Shown piece after piece: positions 26,562 to 35,102 of a stretch of DNA of 64,000 nt (position 1 is its first letter; the number at the start of each line of letters is the position of its first letter). The DNA is from Aeromicrobium duanguangcaii. GTDB taxonomy: Bacteria; Actinomycetota; Actinomycetes; Propionibacteriales; Nocardioidaceae. The stretch covers positions 2,914,001 to 2,978,000 of the forward strand of contig NZ_CP101990.1 of assembly GCF_024508295.1 (NCBI RefSeq), given 5' to 3'. Below the pieces are notes generated by a model. That model had not been told where the DNA came from. It saw only the letters and a list, made by a program, of their open reading frames with translations, and ran no database searches. The translations under genes were made by a program, and so were the position numbers.

Positions 26562-26777
26562 CTTCGCGGCGAGTTCGTCGAGTCACAGACGTTGCGCGGA
26601 TTCGCTTCCGACCCAACTGGCGACTGCCCGGGTAACCTCCCGTCAGCATGAGCGGACCTCAGACTCGGCCGCGTTCGAAGGTAGTCCTGTGGCCGGAGAC
26701 AAGATCCTCTCCAGAACGAAGTAGTTGCTCTACTCGTAAAGGCATCAAAACCTCCGCACCGAGGAGCTTCCGCCGCT

Positions 26778-26789
26778 TAGCCTGACGGC
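26778..26789 (+). promoter_or_regulatory. -10 element for a leaderless GIY-YIG gene
   Basis: TAGCCT at 26778-26783, six bases, then the GTG at 26790. The 215 bases before this are lower in GC than average and hold no gene I can support. Confidence 0.5.
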
Positions 26790-27707
26790 GTGCTACACCC
26801 TGCCTCGACGGCCTCCGTGACAACGCCCTCGCAGCCCGCTTCATTGAAGCTTGGACACATCTTCGTCGGCCTCGGCGGCGAACACGATCCGCCGATCGCG
26901 CTCGAGGACATCCATGTCATCCGGCACAGCTTCAATCCCGGTTCACACGACGGACTCCGGGGTCCCGAGGACCTGGGACTGGAGCGCGTCCTCGCCTACA
27001 CGCGTCAGCAGAGCGTGCTGACCAGGCGATTCCCGGCGGATCCCCCGCGCTACTGGGTGATCCTCATCGCTGACGGGCAGAAGCGGTCCCGTCTTTTCGG
27101 CACGTTCGAGAACCGAGGCGAGTTAACCGAGCTCCGTGACGACACGCACCGAACGTTCGACCTCGGCCCCAGCGATTTCCTCGCTCCCTTGGCGGGCCGA
27201 CTCGTCGTCGAGTGGAACAGTCCACGTAACTGGCACCGCAGGGCAGCGAGTGCCGCGAGGCTGCCCGTGCTGGAGATCGCCGACCGCGACAAGGTCCCCT
27301 TCCCCGGGTTCGACGGCGTGCGCCTGACCTTCCACGAGCTACAGGAAATGGTTGAGAGCCACCGGCATGAGGATTGGCGATCCGCGCTGCGGGAGGTCCA
27401 GGGCATCTACCTGATCACCGACTCGACGAACGGTAAGCAGTATGTGGGCAAGGCTGACGGCGCCGAGCGGATCCTCGGACGCTGGACGGCCTACGCCAAG
27501 GACGGGCACGGCGGAAACGTCGGCTTGCGCGAACTTGCCTACGAGAGTGTGGGTGGTGACGTCGCGAAGACCGTGCACGCTCGCCACTTCGTGTTCAGCA
27601 TCCTTCGAGTTTTCGGTCCGAGCACGCCGGCGTCCGAGGTCAACGCAGCAGAGTCGCACTTCAAGGAGAGCCTGCTGACGCGCGAATTCGGTTTGAACCG
27701 GAACTGA
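26790..27707 (+). CDS. GIY-YIG nuclease family protein
   Basis: 305 residues from a leaderless GTG. The N-terminal 190 residues have no motif I recognise. The C-terminal domain opens with GIYLITDSTNGKQYVGKADG (GIY at about 205-207, Y-V-G at 218-220), then an Arg in ILGRW and a late Glu in the AAESHFKESLL helix, the minimal set for a GIY-YIG endonuclease fold. Such domains occur in homing, restriction and repair nucleases and in stand-alone proteins of unknown target. GC content is lower than around it and the next genes are damaged, suggesting horizontally acquired DNA. No methyltransferase or other restriction partner is nearby. Nuclease activity is inferred from fold only. Confidence 0.8.
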   Translation: MLHPASTASVTTPSQPASLKLGHIFVGLGGEHDPPIALEDIHVIRHSFNPGSHDGLRGPEDLGLERVLAYTRQQSVLTRRFPADPPRYWVILIADGQKRSRLFGTFENRGELTELRDDTHRTFDLGPSDFLAPLAGRLVVEWNSPRNWHRRAASAARLPVLEIADRDKVPFPGFDGVRLTFHELQEMVESHRHEDWRSALREVQGIYLITDSTNGKQYVGKADGAERILGRWTAYAKDGHGGNVGLRELAYESVGGDVAKTVHARHFVFSILRVFGPSTPASEVNAAESHFKESLLTREFGLNRN

Positions 27708-27868
27708 TCGGCACTCGGCCATGACGATCGACACCGACTTCGACGTGCGGCTCGACGTTCGAACTCCACACCGACACGCCGGGCGTTTACCTGCACCATC
27801 GATCCGACAAGGGCGATTTCTGGCTCTCCAGCGACTCGATCATCCCAACGTTCACGACGCAGGCAGCG

Positions 27869-28330
27869 ATGCAGCCGATCATCGGCTGTGCCGACCCAGC
27901 GAGCATCGAGAGCTTTGTCCACCTCGCGTACACGGTCGGCGGTTTCATCATCTGGCCCGGCCAGCGAGTCGACGGAAAGCAGACACTGAACGGCGCGCGA
28001 GGATTCCACCCGCACATCAAGGACCGCATGGACCTAACTCTCGAGTGCATCCGCCGTCACTATTGCGGCCTGCCGAGTCCACTTGGGGAGACGTTAAACC
28101 GATACACGGACTTCTTCGAGTTGTTCAACGGCTTCGCCGGTTACGTCGAGTTCTTCCTGCTGCAGGACCTGCTCACGCCCGACGATGGGGTCGACTTCTT
28201 CCTGCCCTTCGAAGATTTCCGAGGGCCGGCCGTGCCCCGTGACCTCGATGGCTACATGGCCTACCGCGAACGGACTATTGCGTTCATCGCTCATAGAAAC
28301 GAACGGATGCTCTCTTCCCAGGGCCAGTGA
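27869..28330 (+). CDS. DUF6994-like protein, C-terminal part; 5' end apparently disrupted
   Basis: 153 residues from the ATG at 27869, but protein-like sequence in the same frame begins about 27755 (FELHTDTPGVYLHHRSDKGD), where no start codon exists before 27869. An ATG at 27721 begins MTIDTDFDVRLD in the neighbouring frame. From memory DUF6994 proteins start with a D-x-x-F-D-V-R motif and continue, after a linker, into F-E-L...G-x-Y-L-H-H-R-S-x-x-G-x-F-x-L-S-S-D. The two pieces therefore look like one gene with an internal deletion and frameshift near 27755. The intact part contains NRYTDFFELFNGFAGYVEFF. Function of the family is unknown. If translated, only the 153-residue form is possible. 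Confidence 0.6.
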   Translation: MQPIIGCADPASIESFVHLAYTVGGFIIWPGQRVDGKQTLNGARGFHPHIKDRMDLTLECIRRHYCGLPSPLGETLNRYTDFFELFNGFAGYVEFFLLQDLLTPDDGVDFFLPFEDFRGPAVPRDLDGYMAYRERTIAFIAHRNERMLSSQGQ

Positions 28331-28354
28331 GTTCGCGGTTTTGGCGCAGAGACG

Positions 28355-28690
28355 TCAGCCAGCGGCAAGCTTGCGGACCACGTACCAGTTGGGGCTGATG
28401 TGCTCTTGCGCCGCATGCATCGCCAACGAGCGCCGGTGCATGTTCTCGCCGATGCGGGCATTGAAGGTCCCGAGTACCGGCGCTCAGCGAGCGGCTTCGG
28501 GACTGACTCGCCGTTCTCCTGGATGGCTTCGACGACGGCGGCCACGAGCGCCTCCAGTTTGTCGACCACATCAGCTCGCGACTTCGCCAGCCACGACGGT
28601 GACAGAAACTCCAAGCACGTGGTGACCCGCTCGCCGTCTTCGTCCGACCCCGTCACGCGGTACGTGTTGTACGCGACGTTGCGTCGCCCT
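28355..28690 (-). pseudogene. HicB-family antitoxin, frameshifted
   Basis: Read on the minus strand from about 28690, the frame encodes a HicB-type fold: TYRVTGSDEDGERVTTCLEF, then SPSWLAKSRADVVDKLEALV and VEAIQENGESVPKPLAERRY-SG. Normal family members continue with a K/T-F-x-V-R-I ribbon-helix-helix; here that part (FNARIGENMHRRSLAMHAAQ then EHISPNWYVVRKLAAG and a stop at 28355) lies in another reading frame, so a single-base deletion occurred near 28457. No clear start codon remains and no HicA toxin gene is beside it. HicB antitoxins bind DNA and neutralise the HicA ribonuclease; this copy should be inactive. Confidence 0.65.
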
Positions 28691-28832
28691 AGTGTGCTCC
28701 GGACCTGGCCCTCTTCTTGTCGATCGCGCCCTCGACACCCTGGCGTCGACCTGCGCACCTTTCAGCACGGGTTCGGTGCGCAAGTCCACACATCTCGGCC
28801 GGGCGCTGCGCGCGGCCGGACTCAGCCAGCGG
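28691..28832. other. Gene-free stretch
   Basis: No supported gene, repeat or strong hairpin. It separates the HicB relic from the TIGR03084-like gene and marks the right side of the lower-GC patch. Confidence 0.4.
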
Positions 28833-29624
28833 TCAGCGCTCGGCCAACGGCTTGGGGTCGTTGCCCGGCAGGCCGGCGAAGGCCTGGACGATGTCGAGCC
28901 AGTGGTCGGCGGCGGGGCCCTCGGCGGTGACGTCGACGTCGGAGCGGTGACGTCGACGGGTGGCCAGCAGGGCGAAGTCCCAGGCGTCGCCGGTGACGCG
29001 CTCGGGCGAGTCCTCGGGGCCCCAGGTCCACACCTCGCCGGACGGGGCGGTCAGCTCGACGCGCGGCTGGACGTCGGGCGCCTCCTCGCCGCGCATCATG
29101 TGCGTGAACGTGAACGTGCGGACGCCGATGTGGCACACGTGCTTGACGCGATCGGTGCGCGGCACCGAGATGCCGAGCGCCTCGGCGACGTCGTGGCTGT
29201 GCGCCCAGGTCTCCATCAGTCGGGCGGTGACCATCGAGACAGGGCTCATCGGCGGGCCGAACCACGGGATCTTCTGGCCCTCGGGAACGGACTTCAGCGC
29301 CTCGACGAGAGCCGCGCGGCCGGCTCGCCACGCCGGCAGCAGCGATTCCGGCGGCTCGAGCGCGAGCTCGTCGGTGGCCTGGTCGATGTAGCCCTCGGGG
29401 TTCTCCAGCGCCGCCATGATCAGCGCGTCGAACGCCGCCTTGTCATTGATGGCGTGCGTCGAGGTGACGTCGGTCCAGTGCAGGTGCGCGACCTGGTGGG
29501 CGACGGTCCAGCCCTCGGGCGTGGTGACCGTGGCCCACTCGTCGGGCTTCAGGCCGGCGACCCAGCCGTCCAGCTGCAGCGATTCGGCGGCCAGGTCGTC
29601 CAGGACGGTGTCAAGAGTGGTCAT
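28833..29624 (-). CDS. TIGR03084-type protein (DinB / maleylpyruvate isomerase-like fold)
   Basis: 263 residues. The ATG at 29624 overlaps the TetR stop (ATGA). Residues about 1-160 match the mycothiol-dependent maleylpyruvate isomerase/DinB helical bundle: LDDLAAESLQLDGWVAGLKP, EGWTVAHQVAHLHWTD (with His ligands) and ETWAHSHDVAEALG (W-A-H-x-x-D motif). The C-terminal 90 residues form a small domain with FTFTHMMRG and the P-G-E/S-G-E-V-W-x-W-G-P pattern seen in actinobacterial TIGR03084 proteins. Likely a metal-binding mycothiol- or other thiol-dependent enzyme; substrate unknown. Transcribed with the TetR gene that probably regulates it. Confidence 0.82.
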   Translation of the reverse strand: MTTLDTVLDDLAAESLQLDGWVAGLKPDEWATVTTPEGWTVAHQVAHLHWTDVTSTHAINDKAAFDALIMAALENPEGYIDQATDELALEPPESLLPAWRAGRAALVEALKSVPEGQKIPWFGPPMSPVSMVTARLMETWAHSHDVAEALGISVPRTDRVKHVCHIGVRTFTFTHMMRGEEAPDVQPRVELTAPSGEVWTWGPEDSPERVTGDAWDFALLATRRRHRSDVDVTAEGPAADHWLDIVQAFAGLPGNDPKPLAER

Positions 29625-30223
29625 CGTTCCAGTTCTCGGTCGAGGGTTTCGGCCCAGGCGTCGAGGATCGAGGCCCGGCGGGTGGAGTCGTCGGTCAGGG
29701 TCGCCGCGAGGCCGAGGCCACGCAGCAGGTCGAGGGTGGCCTGGACCAGTTGACGGTTGCGTCCACGCGACTCGTCGACCTGGAGCAGCTCCACGGCGCG
29801 GGCGTGCGTCTCGCGGCCCACGCGGCGCTCGAACGGGGCGACCTTGGCCTGCAGGTCGGGATCGGTGCGCGCCGCGACCCACAGCTCGAGAGCGGCGAGG
29901 AAGACCGGCGAGGTGAACTGGCCGGCCAACAGATCCAGGACGGCCCGCGTGCGGCCCTGCTCCGGCAGCAGGTCGAGGTCGACGAACAGCTCCTCGCGGC
30001 GTCGCTCGGCGATGTACTCGACGGCGGCGACCACGAGGTCCTGCTTGCTGGGGAAGTGGTGCAGCTGGGCGCCGCGGCTGACGCCGGCCCGCTGGCTGAC
30101 CACGGTGGTCGACGTGCCGGCCCAGCCGAACTCGACGAGGCAGTCGACCGTGGCCTCCAGGAGGCGCTGCCGCATGAGCCGCGTGCGCTCGGGCTGCGGC
30201 GTCCTCGTGGGGCTGTCGGTCAC
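29621..30223 (-). CDS. TetR family transcriptional regulator
   Basis: 200 residues from the GTG at 30223. The frame stays open 78 nt further, but that stretch contains a fine promoter (TTGACG, 17 nt, CATGCT) six nt before this GTG, so the shorter leaderless start is preferred. The HTH reads RQRLLEATVDCLVEFGWAGT, then VVSQRAGVSRGAQLHHFPSK, ending in the typical H-F-x-S-K. The C-terminal domain has LLAGQFTSPVFLAALELWVAARTD, common to the TetR subgroup with TetR_C-type dimerisation. It overlaps the TIGR03084-like gene and likely autoregulates this two-gene operon. Confidence 0.88.
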   Translation of the reverse strand: MTDSPTRTPQPERTRLMRQRLLEATVDCLVEFGWAGTSTTVVSQRAGVSRGAQLHHFPSKQDLVVAAVEYIAERRREELFVDLDLLPEQGRTRAVLDLLAGQFTSPVFLAALELWVAARTDPDLQAKVAPFERRVGRETHARAVELLQVDESRGRNRQLVQATLDLLRGLGLAATLTDDSTRRASILDAWAETLDRELER

Positions 30224-30258
30224 CGGCCCAGCATGCTCGACGACACACTTACCGTCAA
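30224..30258 (-). promoter_or_regulatory. Promoter of the TetR/TIGR03084 operon
   Basis: On the minus strand TTGACG, a 17-nt spacer, CATGCT, six bases, then GTG. It is the most complete sigma-A-type promoter in the window. Confidence 0.55.
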
Positions 30259-30332
30259 GCCTGTCGGTTTCTTCTGGTGCAGCGAGTGCAAAAGTAGTCA
30301 CGAGTGATGGTTGTGGCTCAATAATGCTCGTG

Positions 30333-30355
30333 TGACCTAGGTCATCCCTAGGGTT
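30333..30355. promoter_or_regulatory. Palindromic candidate operator
   Basis: TGACCTAGGTCA (30333-30344) is a perfect 12-bp palindrome directly followed by TCCCTAGGGTT. A similar CCTAGG/CCCTAGGGT pair occurs at 41480. It sits upstream of the secreted Ig-domain gene. Confidence 0.4.
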
Positions 30356-30402
30356 TTGGAGGCCGAGCTTCCGTTCGGCACCCCCGACGAGAGTGAAACC
30401 CG

Positions 30403-32541
30403 ATGCTGAAGCGCGTCACCTCGATCGCGACGAGCGGAGCCCTCGGGCTCGCCGCCGCGGTGGCCCTGCTCCCCGCGAGTGCCCACGCCGCCCCTGCACC
30501 CGCCACCTACATGGGTCACGTCCAAGTCGTGAGTGACGACGGAAACATCGTCGGTTGCGTCGCTCCAGGCCCGAGCTACACGCTCCGCGGAACCGACAAC
30601 GCCTTCGTGGTCACCGCGACACCGGGGTCACGCCAGAATCTCATGATCGAGGGTTCGCCCGACCTGGCCCTCGGTGTCGATTCCTCGGCCTACCCCCAGA
30701 TGTCCTCTGGGTCACCGAGTGCCTACACCTTCCTCAAGGAGGGGTCGCCGACCCCGGTCGGGTCCAGCTCCGTCGGCGGCCGCCAGACCGCCATCTGGAC
30801 CATCGACCCGGCAACCCGGGAACTGTCCGCCGACTATGTGTGGGAGGACCTGTCCTCCGAGCGGGTCGCGCCCTGGTACTCGATCTCCGGTTGGCAGGGC
30901 GTGACCAGGAGCGTCTCCGCCTTGCACAGCAGGTTCCCTTGGGAGATCTACGGCGCCAGGTTCCGCGTGGGAGGCAACTGCTCGGGCTCCGTCGCGGACG
31001 ACGTCCCGTTCGGTCGACAGGCGATCACCTTCACGTCGTCCGCCCCCAGCCCCGCCTACCCCGGCAAGACGTACGACATCACCGCCACCGGTGGCGCGTC
31101 CGGCAAGCCGGTGACGCTGTCATCGACCACCGCCGAGCACTGCACGATCGACGGGTCCACCGTCACGTTCGGCACGCCCGGCACCTGCACGATCGAGGCC
31201 GGCCAGGCCGGCTCCGCCAGTTACACGGCGGCACCGAGCGTCACGCAGGACATCACGGTCAGCGCGATCCCCAGCACTGTCACCGTGAACCTCGCACTGC
31301 CCTCGGTGGTCACGGGCCAGAGCACGACGGCCACCGCCGTCGTCGACGTCGCGGCGGGCTCGCTCGCCGCAGCCGGCGGCACCGTGCAGTTCACGGTCGA
31401 CGGCACCGCGGTCGGCTCCCCCGTCGCGATCGACGCCGACGGTCATGCCGTCAGCGAGGAGCTCGGCGGCCGTGTCGGCCCGCGCCAGGTCGTCGCGACC
31501 TACGTGCCGGCGGACAGCACGCACTACGTGGGCTCGAGCAACGCGGCGGCTCTGACCGTCGCGGCGGCGGACACCACCACGAAGGCCTCCGTCACCGCGT
31601 CCGAGATCACCGCCACGGTGCAACCGGTCGCCCCCGGTGCCGGAACCCCGACCGGTGAGGTCACGTTCCACGTCGACGGCACGAAGGTCGGCACCGCCAC
31701 CCTCGACGGCGGCACCGCGAAGCTCCGTTACGCCGTCCCGACCGACACGACGCACGCGGTCTCGGCCGAGTACGCCGGTGATGCGGACTTCACGGCCTCG
31801 TCGACCTCGACGTCGCGCGCGAACCCCGGCATCACCGCCAAGGTCAGCTCGAGCAAGAAGTCGCGCAACGGCTGGTACCGCACCCCGGTGAAGGTCACCT
31901 TCACCTGCGACGCGAAGGGCGCCGAGCTGGTCACCCCCTGCCCGAAGCCCGTCACCGTCAGCAAGCAGGGCGCCAGCAGCGTCAGCCGCACGATCCGCAC
32001 GGCCGACGGCGGCATCGCCACCGCGACCGCCGCGGTGAAGGTGGACCGCAGCAAGCCGCGCGTCTCCATCAAGGGCGTCAAGGCCCGACGCGGCTACTTC
32101 GACGCGCCGAAGCCCACCTGCAAGGTCACGGACTCTGTGTCGGGCGTGCAGACGTGCAAGGTCACCTCGAAGCGTCGAGGCACCAAGGTCGTCGTCACCG
32201 CGAAGGCCACGGACGTCGCCGGCAACGTTCGCACCAAGCGCGTGACGTACCGCCTCGCGAAGTTCACGATCCGCGGCGCGAAGAAGGTCGGCAACACGTA
32301 CCGCGTGAAGCAGGGCAAGACCTACACGCTGCAGGTGCGCGGCGCGAAGGCTCGCTACGTCTACGCGACGCCGGCCCCGGGCAAGCCGAACCGCGGCTCG
32401 GTGCCCTTCAAGAAGGCGGGCAAGAACACCTGGACGCTCGGCGTGACGATGTCGATGACGACGAGCGGGACCCGCTCGTGGAACCTCGGCTACACGCAGA
32501 ACGGCAAGCTGCACGTCATCAAGGTGAAGGTCACGGGCTGA
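30403..32541 (+). CDS. Secreted multi-domain Ig-like protein
   Basis: 712 residues, ATG at 30403 after a GAGAG site. Signal peptide 1-30 ending in SAHAAPA. Residues about 35-205 form an unassigned N-terminal domain with two Cys (IVGCVAPG, GGNCSGS). About 210-290 is an Ig-like module with a C-x(n)-G-T-C-T-I-E motif. Two Big_3_5 type Ig domains follow (GTVQFTVDGTAVGSPVAI, GEVTFHVDGTKVGTATLDGG). Residues about 480-620 contain VTFTCDAKGAELVTPCP and a KPTCKVTDSVSGVQTCKV segment, the 'chitobiase/PxKF-like' disulfide module. The C-terminus is very basic. Expected to be extracellular, binding cell wall or surfaces; no enzyme domain seen. It converges on the esterase gene with one nt between stops. 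Confidence 0.8.
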   Translation: MLKRVTSIATSGALGLAAAVALLPASAHAAPAPATYMGHVQVVSDDGNIVGCVAPGPSYTLRGTDNAFVVTATPGSRQNLMIEGSPDLALGVDSSAYPQMSSGSPSAYTFLKEGSPTPVGSSSVGGRQTAIWTIDPATRELSADYVWEDLSSERVAPWYSISGWQGVTRSVSALHSRFPWEIYGARFRVGGNCSGSVADDVPFGRQAITFTSSAPSPAYPGKTYDITATGGASGKPVTLSSTTAEHCTIDGSTVTFGTPGTCTIEAGQAGSASYTAAPSVTQDITVSAIPSTVTVNLALPSVVTGQSTTATAVVDVAAGSLAAAGGTVQFTVDGTAVGSPVAIDADGHAVSEELGGRVGPRQVVATYVPADSTHYVGSSNAAALTVAAADTTTKASVTASEITATVQPVAPGAGTPTGEVTFHVDGTKVGTATLDGGTAKLRYAVPTDTTHAVSAEYAGDADFTASSTSTSRANPGITAKVSSSKKSRNGWYRTPVKVTFTCDAKGAELVTPCPKPVTVSKQGASSVSRTIRTADGGIATATAAVKVDRSKPRVSIKGVKARRGYFDAPKPTCKVTDSVSGVQTCKVTSKRRGTKVVVTAKATDVAGNVRTKRVTYRLAKFTIRGAKKVGNTYRVKQGKTYTLQVRGAKARYVYATPAPGKPNRGSVPFKKAGKNTWTLGVTMSMTTSGTRSWNLGYTQNGKLHVIKVKVTG

Positions 32542-32542
32542 C

Positions 32543-33607
32543 CTAGTCCGCGAGCTCGCCCTTGAGCAGGTCGGGCTGAGCCCCCGTGTCGTCGACCCCG
32601 ACGGCCGGGGGCTCTCCGATGTGCGTCAGGGCGAACTCCGCGGCCAGTTCGATCGCCAGGTCGGCGTCGGGCAGGTACCCGGCCATGATCGGGAACGCGT
32701 GCAGCTGCCCGCGCCACAGGTGCACGTCGACCTCGACGCCCTTGTCGTCGAGCAGCAGCGCGAAGGCCTCGACCTCGGGGCGCAGGAACTCGTCCTCGAC
32801 GGCCACCAGGTGCGTGGGCGAGGTGATGTAGGCGGTCGCGTGCAGCGGATCGGCGAACCCCTCGATGATCGCGTCGTCCGACAACCACAGCCGGCGCAGC
32901 GCCGCGACCCGCGCGATCGGCAGGATCGCCTCGCGGACCTTGTCGACCCGCATCACGTTCTTGTCCTGGCGGTCGGGCTCGAGGCTCAGCAACGGCGAGA
33001 AGGCGATCAGCGCGGCGGGCGCGGGGAGGCCGCGCCGGCGGGCCAGCTCGGCGACCTTCATCACCAGGTAGCCGCCCGCGGAGTCGCCCGCCACCACCAC
33101 CTTCTCGGGGTTGCCGGCCCGTTCGAGCACATCGGCGTAGGCGCTGATGGCGTCCTGGACCGAGTCGGCGACGGGGTGGCCCGGCAGCTTGCGGTAGTCG
33201 ATCGCGTAGATGGTGCCGCCCGTGACGCGCACGATCTCCTCGAGCATCGAACGGTAGGAGTGGACGCTGCCGGTGAAGAACCCCCCGCCGTGCAGGTAGA
33301 GCAGGTGCAGTCCGGTCGTCGGGCCGTCGCCGGGCGTCAGCACCTCGCCGGGCACGCCACCGATCTCGCCGACCTCGGCCGCGATGTCGGACGATCCGCC
33401 GCGGTTGACCGCCGCCGAGAACCGCTGGAGCCGGCGGAACGTGCGCTCGTGCACCGGCGCGAGCCGCAACAGCGGCTTGACCGTCATCCGCGCGCCCCGA
33501 TCCACCATCCTGGCCAGCGGCGTGGGGTCGTCGTGGAGCGTCGCAGCAGTGTGCACGGCACGCATCGGACGACGGCGTCCGGAGCCGGAATGCGAGCGAT
33601 GAGCCAC
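32543..33607 (-). CDS. Alpha/beta hydrolase, hormone-sensitive lipase type
   Basis: 354 residues from a GTG at 33607 that follows TACAGT by six nt (leaderless). Oxyanion motif HGGGFFTGS (about 105-113), nucleophile elbow GDSAGG (about 174-179; Ser catalytic), an Asp in VAVEDEFLRPE and a His in WRGQLHAFPIM complete the HSL-family (PF07859) triad. It should hydrolyse short-chain esters or similar. No signal peptide, so cytoplasmic. The HGGG plus GDSAGG pair separates it clearly from the GxSxG cutinase-like gene at 37724. Monocistronic. Confidence 0.9.
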   Translation of the reverse strand: MAHRSHSGSGRRRPMRAVHTAATLHDDPTPLARMVDRGARMTVKPLLRLAPVHERTFRRLQRFSAAVNRGGSSDIAAEVGEIGGVPGEVLTPGDGPTTGLHLLYLHGGGFFTGSVHSYRSMLEEIVRVTGGTIYAIDYRKLPGHPVADSVQDAISAYADVLERAGNPEKVVVAGDSAGGYLVMKVAELARRRGLPAPAALIAFSPLLSLEPDRQDKNVMRVDKVREAILPIARVAALRRLWLSDDAIIEGFADPLHATAYITSPTHLVAVEDEFLRPEVEAFALLLDDKGVEVDVHLWRGQLHAFPIMAGYLPDADLAIELAAEFALTHIGEPPAVGVDDTGAQPDLLKGELAD

Positions 33608-33619
33608 GACTTCACTGTA
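33608..33619 (-). promoter_or_regulatory. -10 element, leaderless esterase
   Basis: Minus strand TACAGT plus six bases immediately before the GTG at 33607. Confidence 0.5.
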
Positions 33620-33692
33620 CGGCGGGGCACCGTCGGACGCCGTCCGCGAGCGGCCGGATCACACGAGACACGTGCGAATCCCACTGCTCCGA

Positions 33693-33704
33693 TAGCCTGA
33701 GGGT
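33693..33704 (+). promoter_or_regulatory. -10 element, leaderless 6-phosphofructokinase
   Basis: TAGCCT at 33693-33698, six bases, then GTG at 33705. Confidence 0.5.
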
Positions 33705-35027
33705 GTGGTGACGCTCGAGGAACTACAGGTCCGCACTCTCGGCGAGTGCCGATACGACTCGCCGCTGTCCGAGTACGTCGCGAACCGCACCACCAACACC
33801 TACTACGTCGCCGAGACCGATCGCGTCCTCATCGACGACACGATCTCGCTGCTGGCGGCCCGCGGCGACACCCCCTTGACCGAGGTGCCCTCGTTCGAGC
33901 CCGGCGGCCCGCGCCGCAAGATCTTCTTCGACCCGAAGAAGACGAAGGTCGGCATCGTCACCTGCGGCGGCCTGTGCCCCGGCCTCAACGACGTCATCCG
34001 CGCCATCGTGCTGGAGCTGTTCGAGCACTACGGCGTCACCGACATCACCGGGTTCAGGAACGGCTACGCCGGCCTCGTGCCCGGCAAGGCCCCGGACCCG
34101 GTCACCCTGACCCCCTCGTTCGTCGACACGATCACCGATCGCGGCGGCACGGTGCTGGGCTCGTCGCGCGGCAGCCAGAACGTCCCGCAGATCGTCGACA
34201 ACCTGGTCCACCGCCAGATCGACATCCTCTTCGTCATCGGTGGCGACGGCTCGATGCGCGGCGCCCACGCGATCGCCGAGGAGACCCTCGCCCGCGAGCT
34301 CGACATCGCCGTCGTGGGCGTGCCCAAGACGATCGACAACGACATCCCGCTGATCGGCACGAGCTTCGGCTTCCAGACCGCGTACGCCAAGGCCGCCGAG
34401 TCCATCAAGGGCGCGCGCGTCGAGGTCGAGGCGGCCATCGGCGGCGTCGGCGTCGTCAAGGTCATGGGCCGCGCCGCCGGATTCATCGCCTGCTACTCGG
34501 CGCTGGCCAACCACGACGCCGACTTCGTGCTGATCCCCGAGGTCCCGTTCAGCCTCTCGGGCGAGAACGGACTGCTCGCGTCGCTGCGCAAGCGCGTCAA
34601 GGAGCGTGGCAGCGCGGTCATCGTGCTGGCCGAGGGCGCCGGGCAGGACCTGGTCCCGGCCAGCCGCCGCAAGGACGCCAGCGGCAACCCGATCCTGGGC
34701 GACTTCGCCGGATTCCTGCGGGCCCAGATCGCCCGTGAGTTCAAGGACCACGACGAGCCGCTGACGCTGCGCTACTTCGACCCGGGCTACATGATCCGCT
34801 CGGTCCCGGCCGACGCCGCCGACTCGGTGTACTGCACCCGCTTGGCCCAGGCGGCCGTCCACGCCGCCATGGCCGGACGCACCGACATGGTGATCGGACG
34901 ACCGCGGCACCGCTTCGCCCACGTGCCGATCTCGGTGGTCGTCAAGAACACCCAGAACGTCAACCCCGACGGCGATCTGTGGCTGTCGGTGCTCGAGTCC
35001 ACGGCCCAGCCGTTCGACATGTCCTGA
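33705..35027 (+). CDS. pfkA: ATP-dependent 6-phosphofructokinase (group with PKTIDND loop)
   Basis: 440 residues. GTG at 33705. An 80-residue N-terminal extension precedes the core, as in the longer actinobacterial, plant and trypanosomatid enzymes. Core motifs: VTCGGLCPGLN (about 85-95), GGDGS at 179-183 and PKTIDND at 207-213, with the catalytic Asp in T-I-D. The Gly after GGD favours ATP over pyrophosphate, while Lys in PKTIDND is shared with PPi-type and trypanosome ATP enzymes; phosphoryl donor is therefore ATP with some doubt. It phosphorylates fructose 6-phosphate in glycolysis. The metY gene begins 119 nt downstream. Confidence 0.9.
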   Translation: MVTLEELQVRTLGECRYDSPLSEYVANRTTNTYYVAETDRVLIDDTISLLAARGDTPLTEVPSFEPGGPRRKIFFDPKKTKVGIVTCGGLCPGLNDVIRAIVLELFEHYGVTDITGFRNGYAGLVPGKAPDPVTLTPSFVDTITDRGGTVLGSSRGSQNVPQIVDNLVHRQIDILFVIGGDGSMRGAHAIAEETLARELDIAVVGVPKTIDNDIPLIGTSFGFQTAYAKAAESIKGARVEVEAAIGGVGVVKVMGRAAGFIACYSALANHDADFVLIPEVPFSLSGENGLLASLRKRVKERGSAVIVLAEGAGQDLVPASRRKDASGNPILGDFAGFLRAQIAREFKDHDEPLTLRYFDPGYMIRSVPADAADSVYCTRLAQAAVHAAMAGRTDMVIGRPRHRFAHVPISVVVKNTQNVNPDGDLWLSVLESTAQPFDMS

Positions 35028-35102
35028 TCGGCGCAGCCTGGTCGAGTTCTGAGGGGCGGACGCCGTTCCCACATCATGAGACACCCGGAAGGCTCAGGCG
35101 AA

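Noticed and set aside
26562-26777. tRNA gene or attachment site at the edge of the lower-GC patch
   Set aside because: No cloverleaf, no integrase gene and no flanking direct repeat could be seen.
28692-28950. Short plus-strand frames opposite the end of the TIGR03084-like gene
   Set aside because: No ribosome binding site or leaderless signal, and composition mirrors the minus-strand coding DNA.
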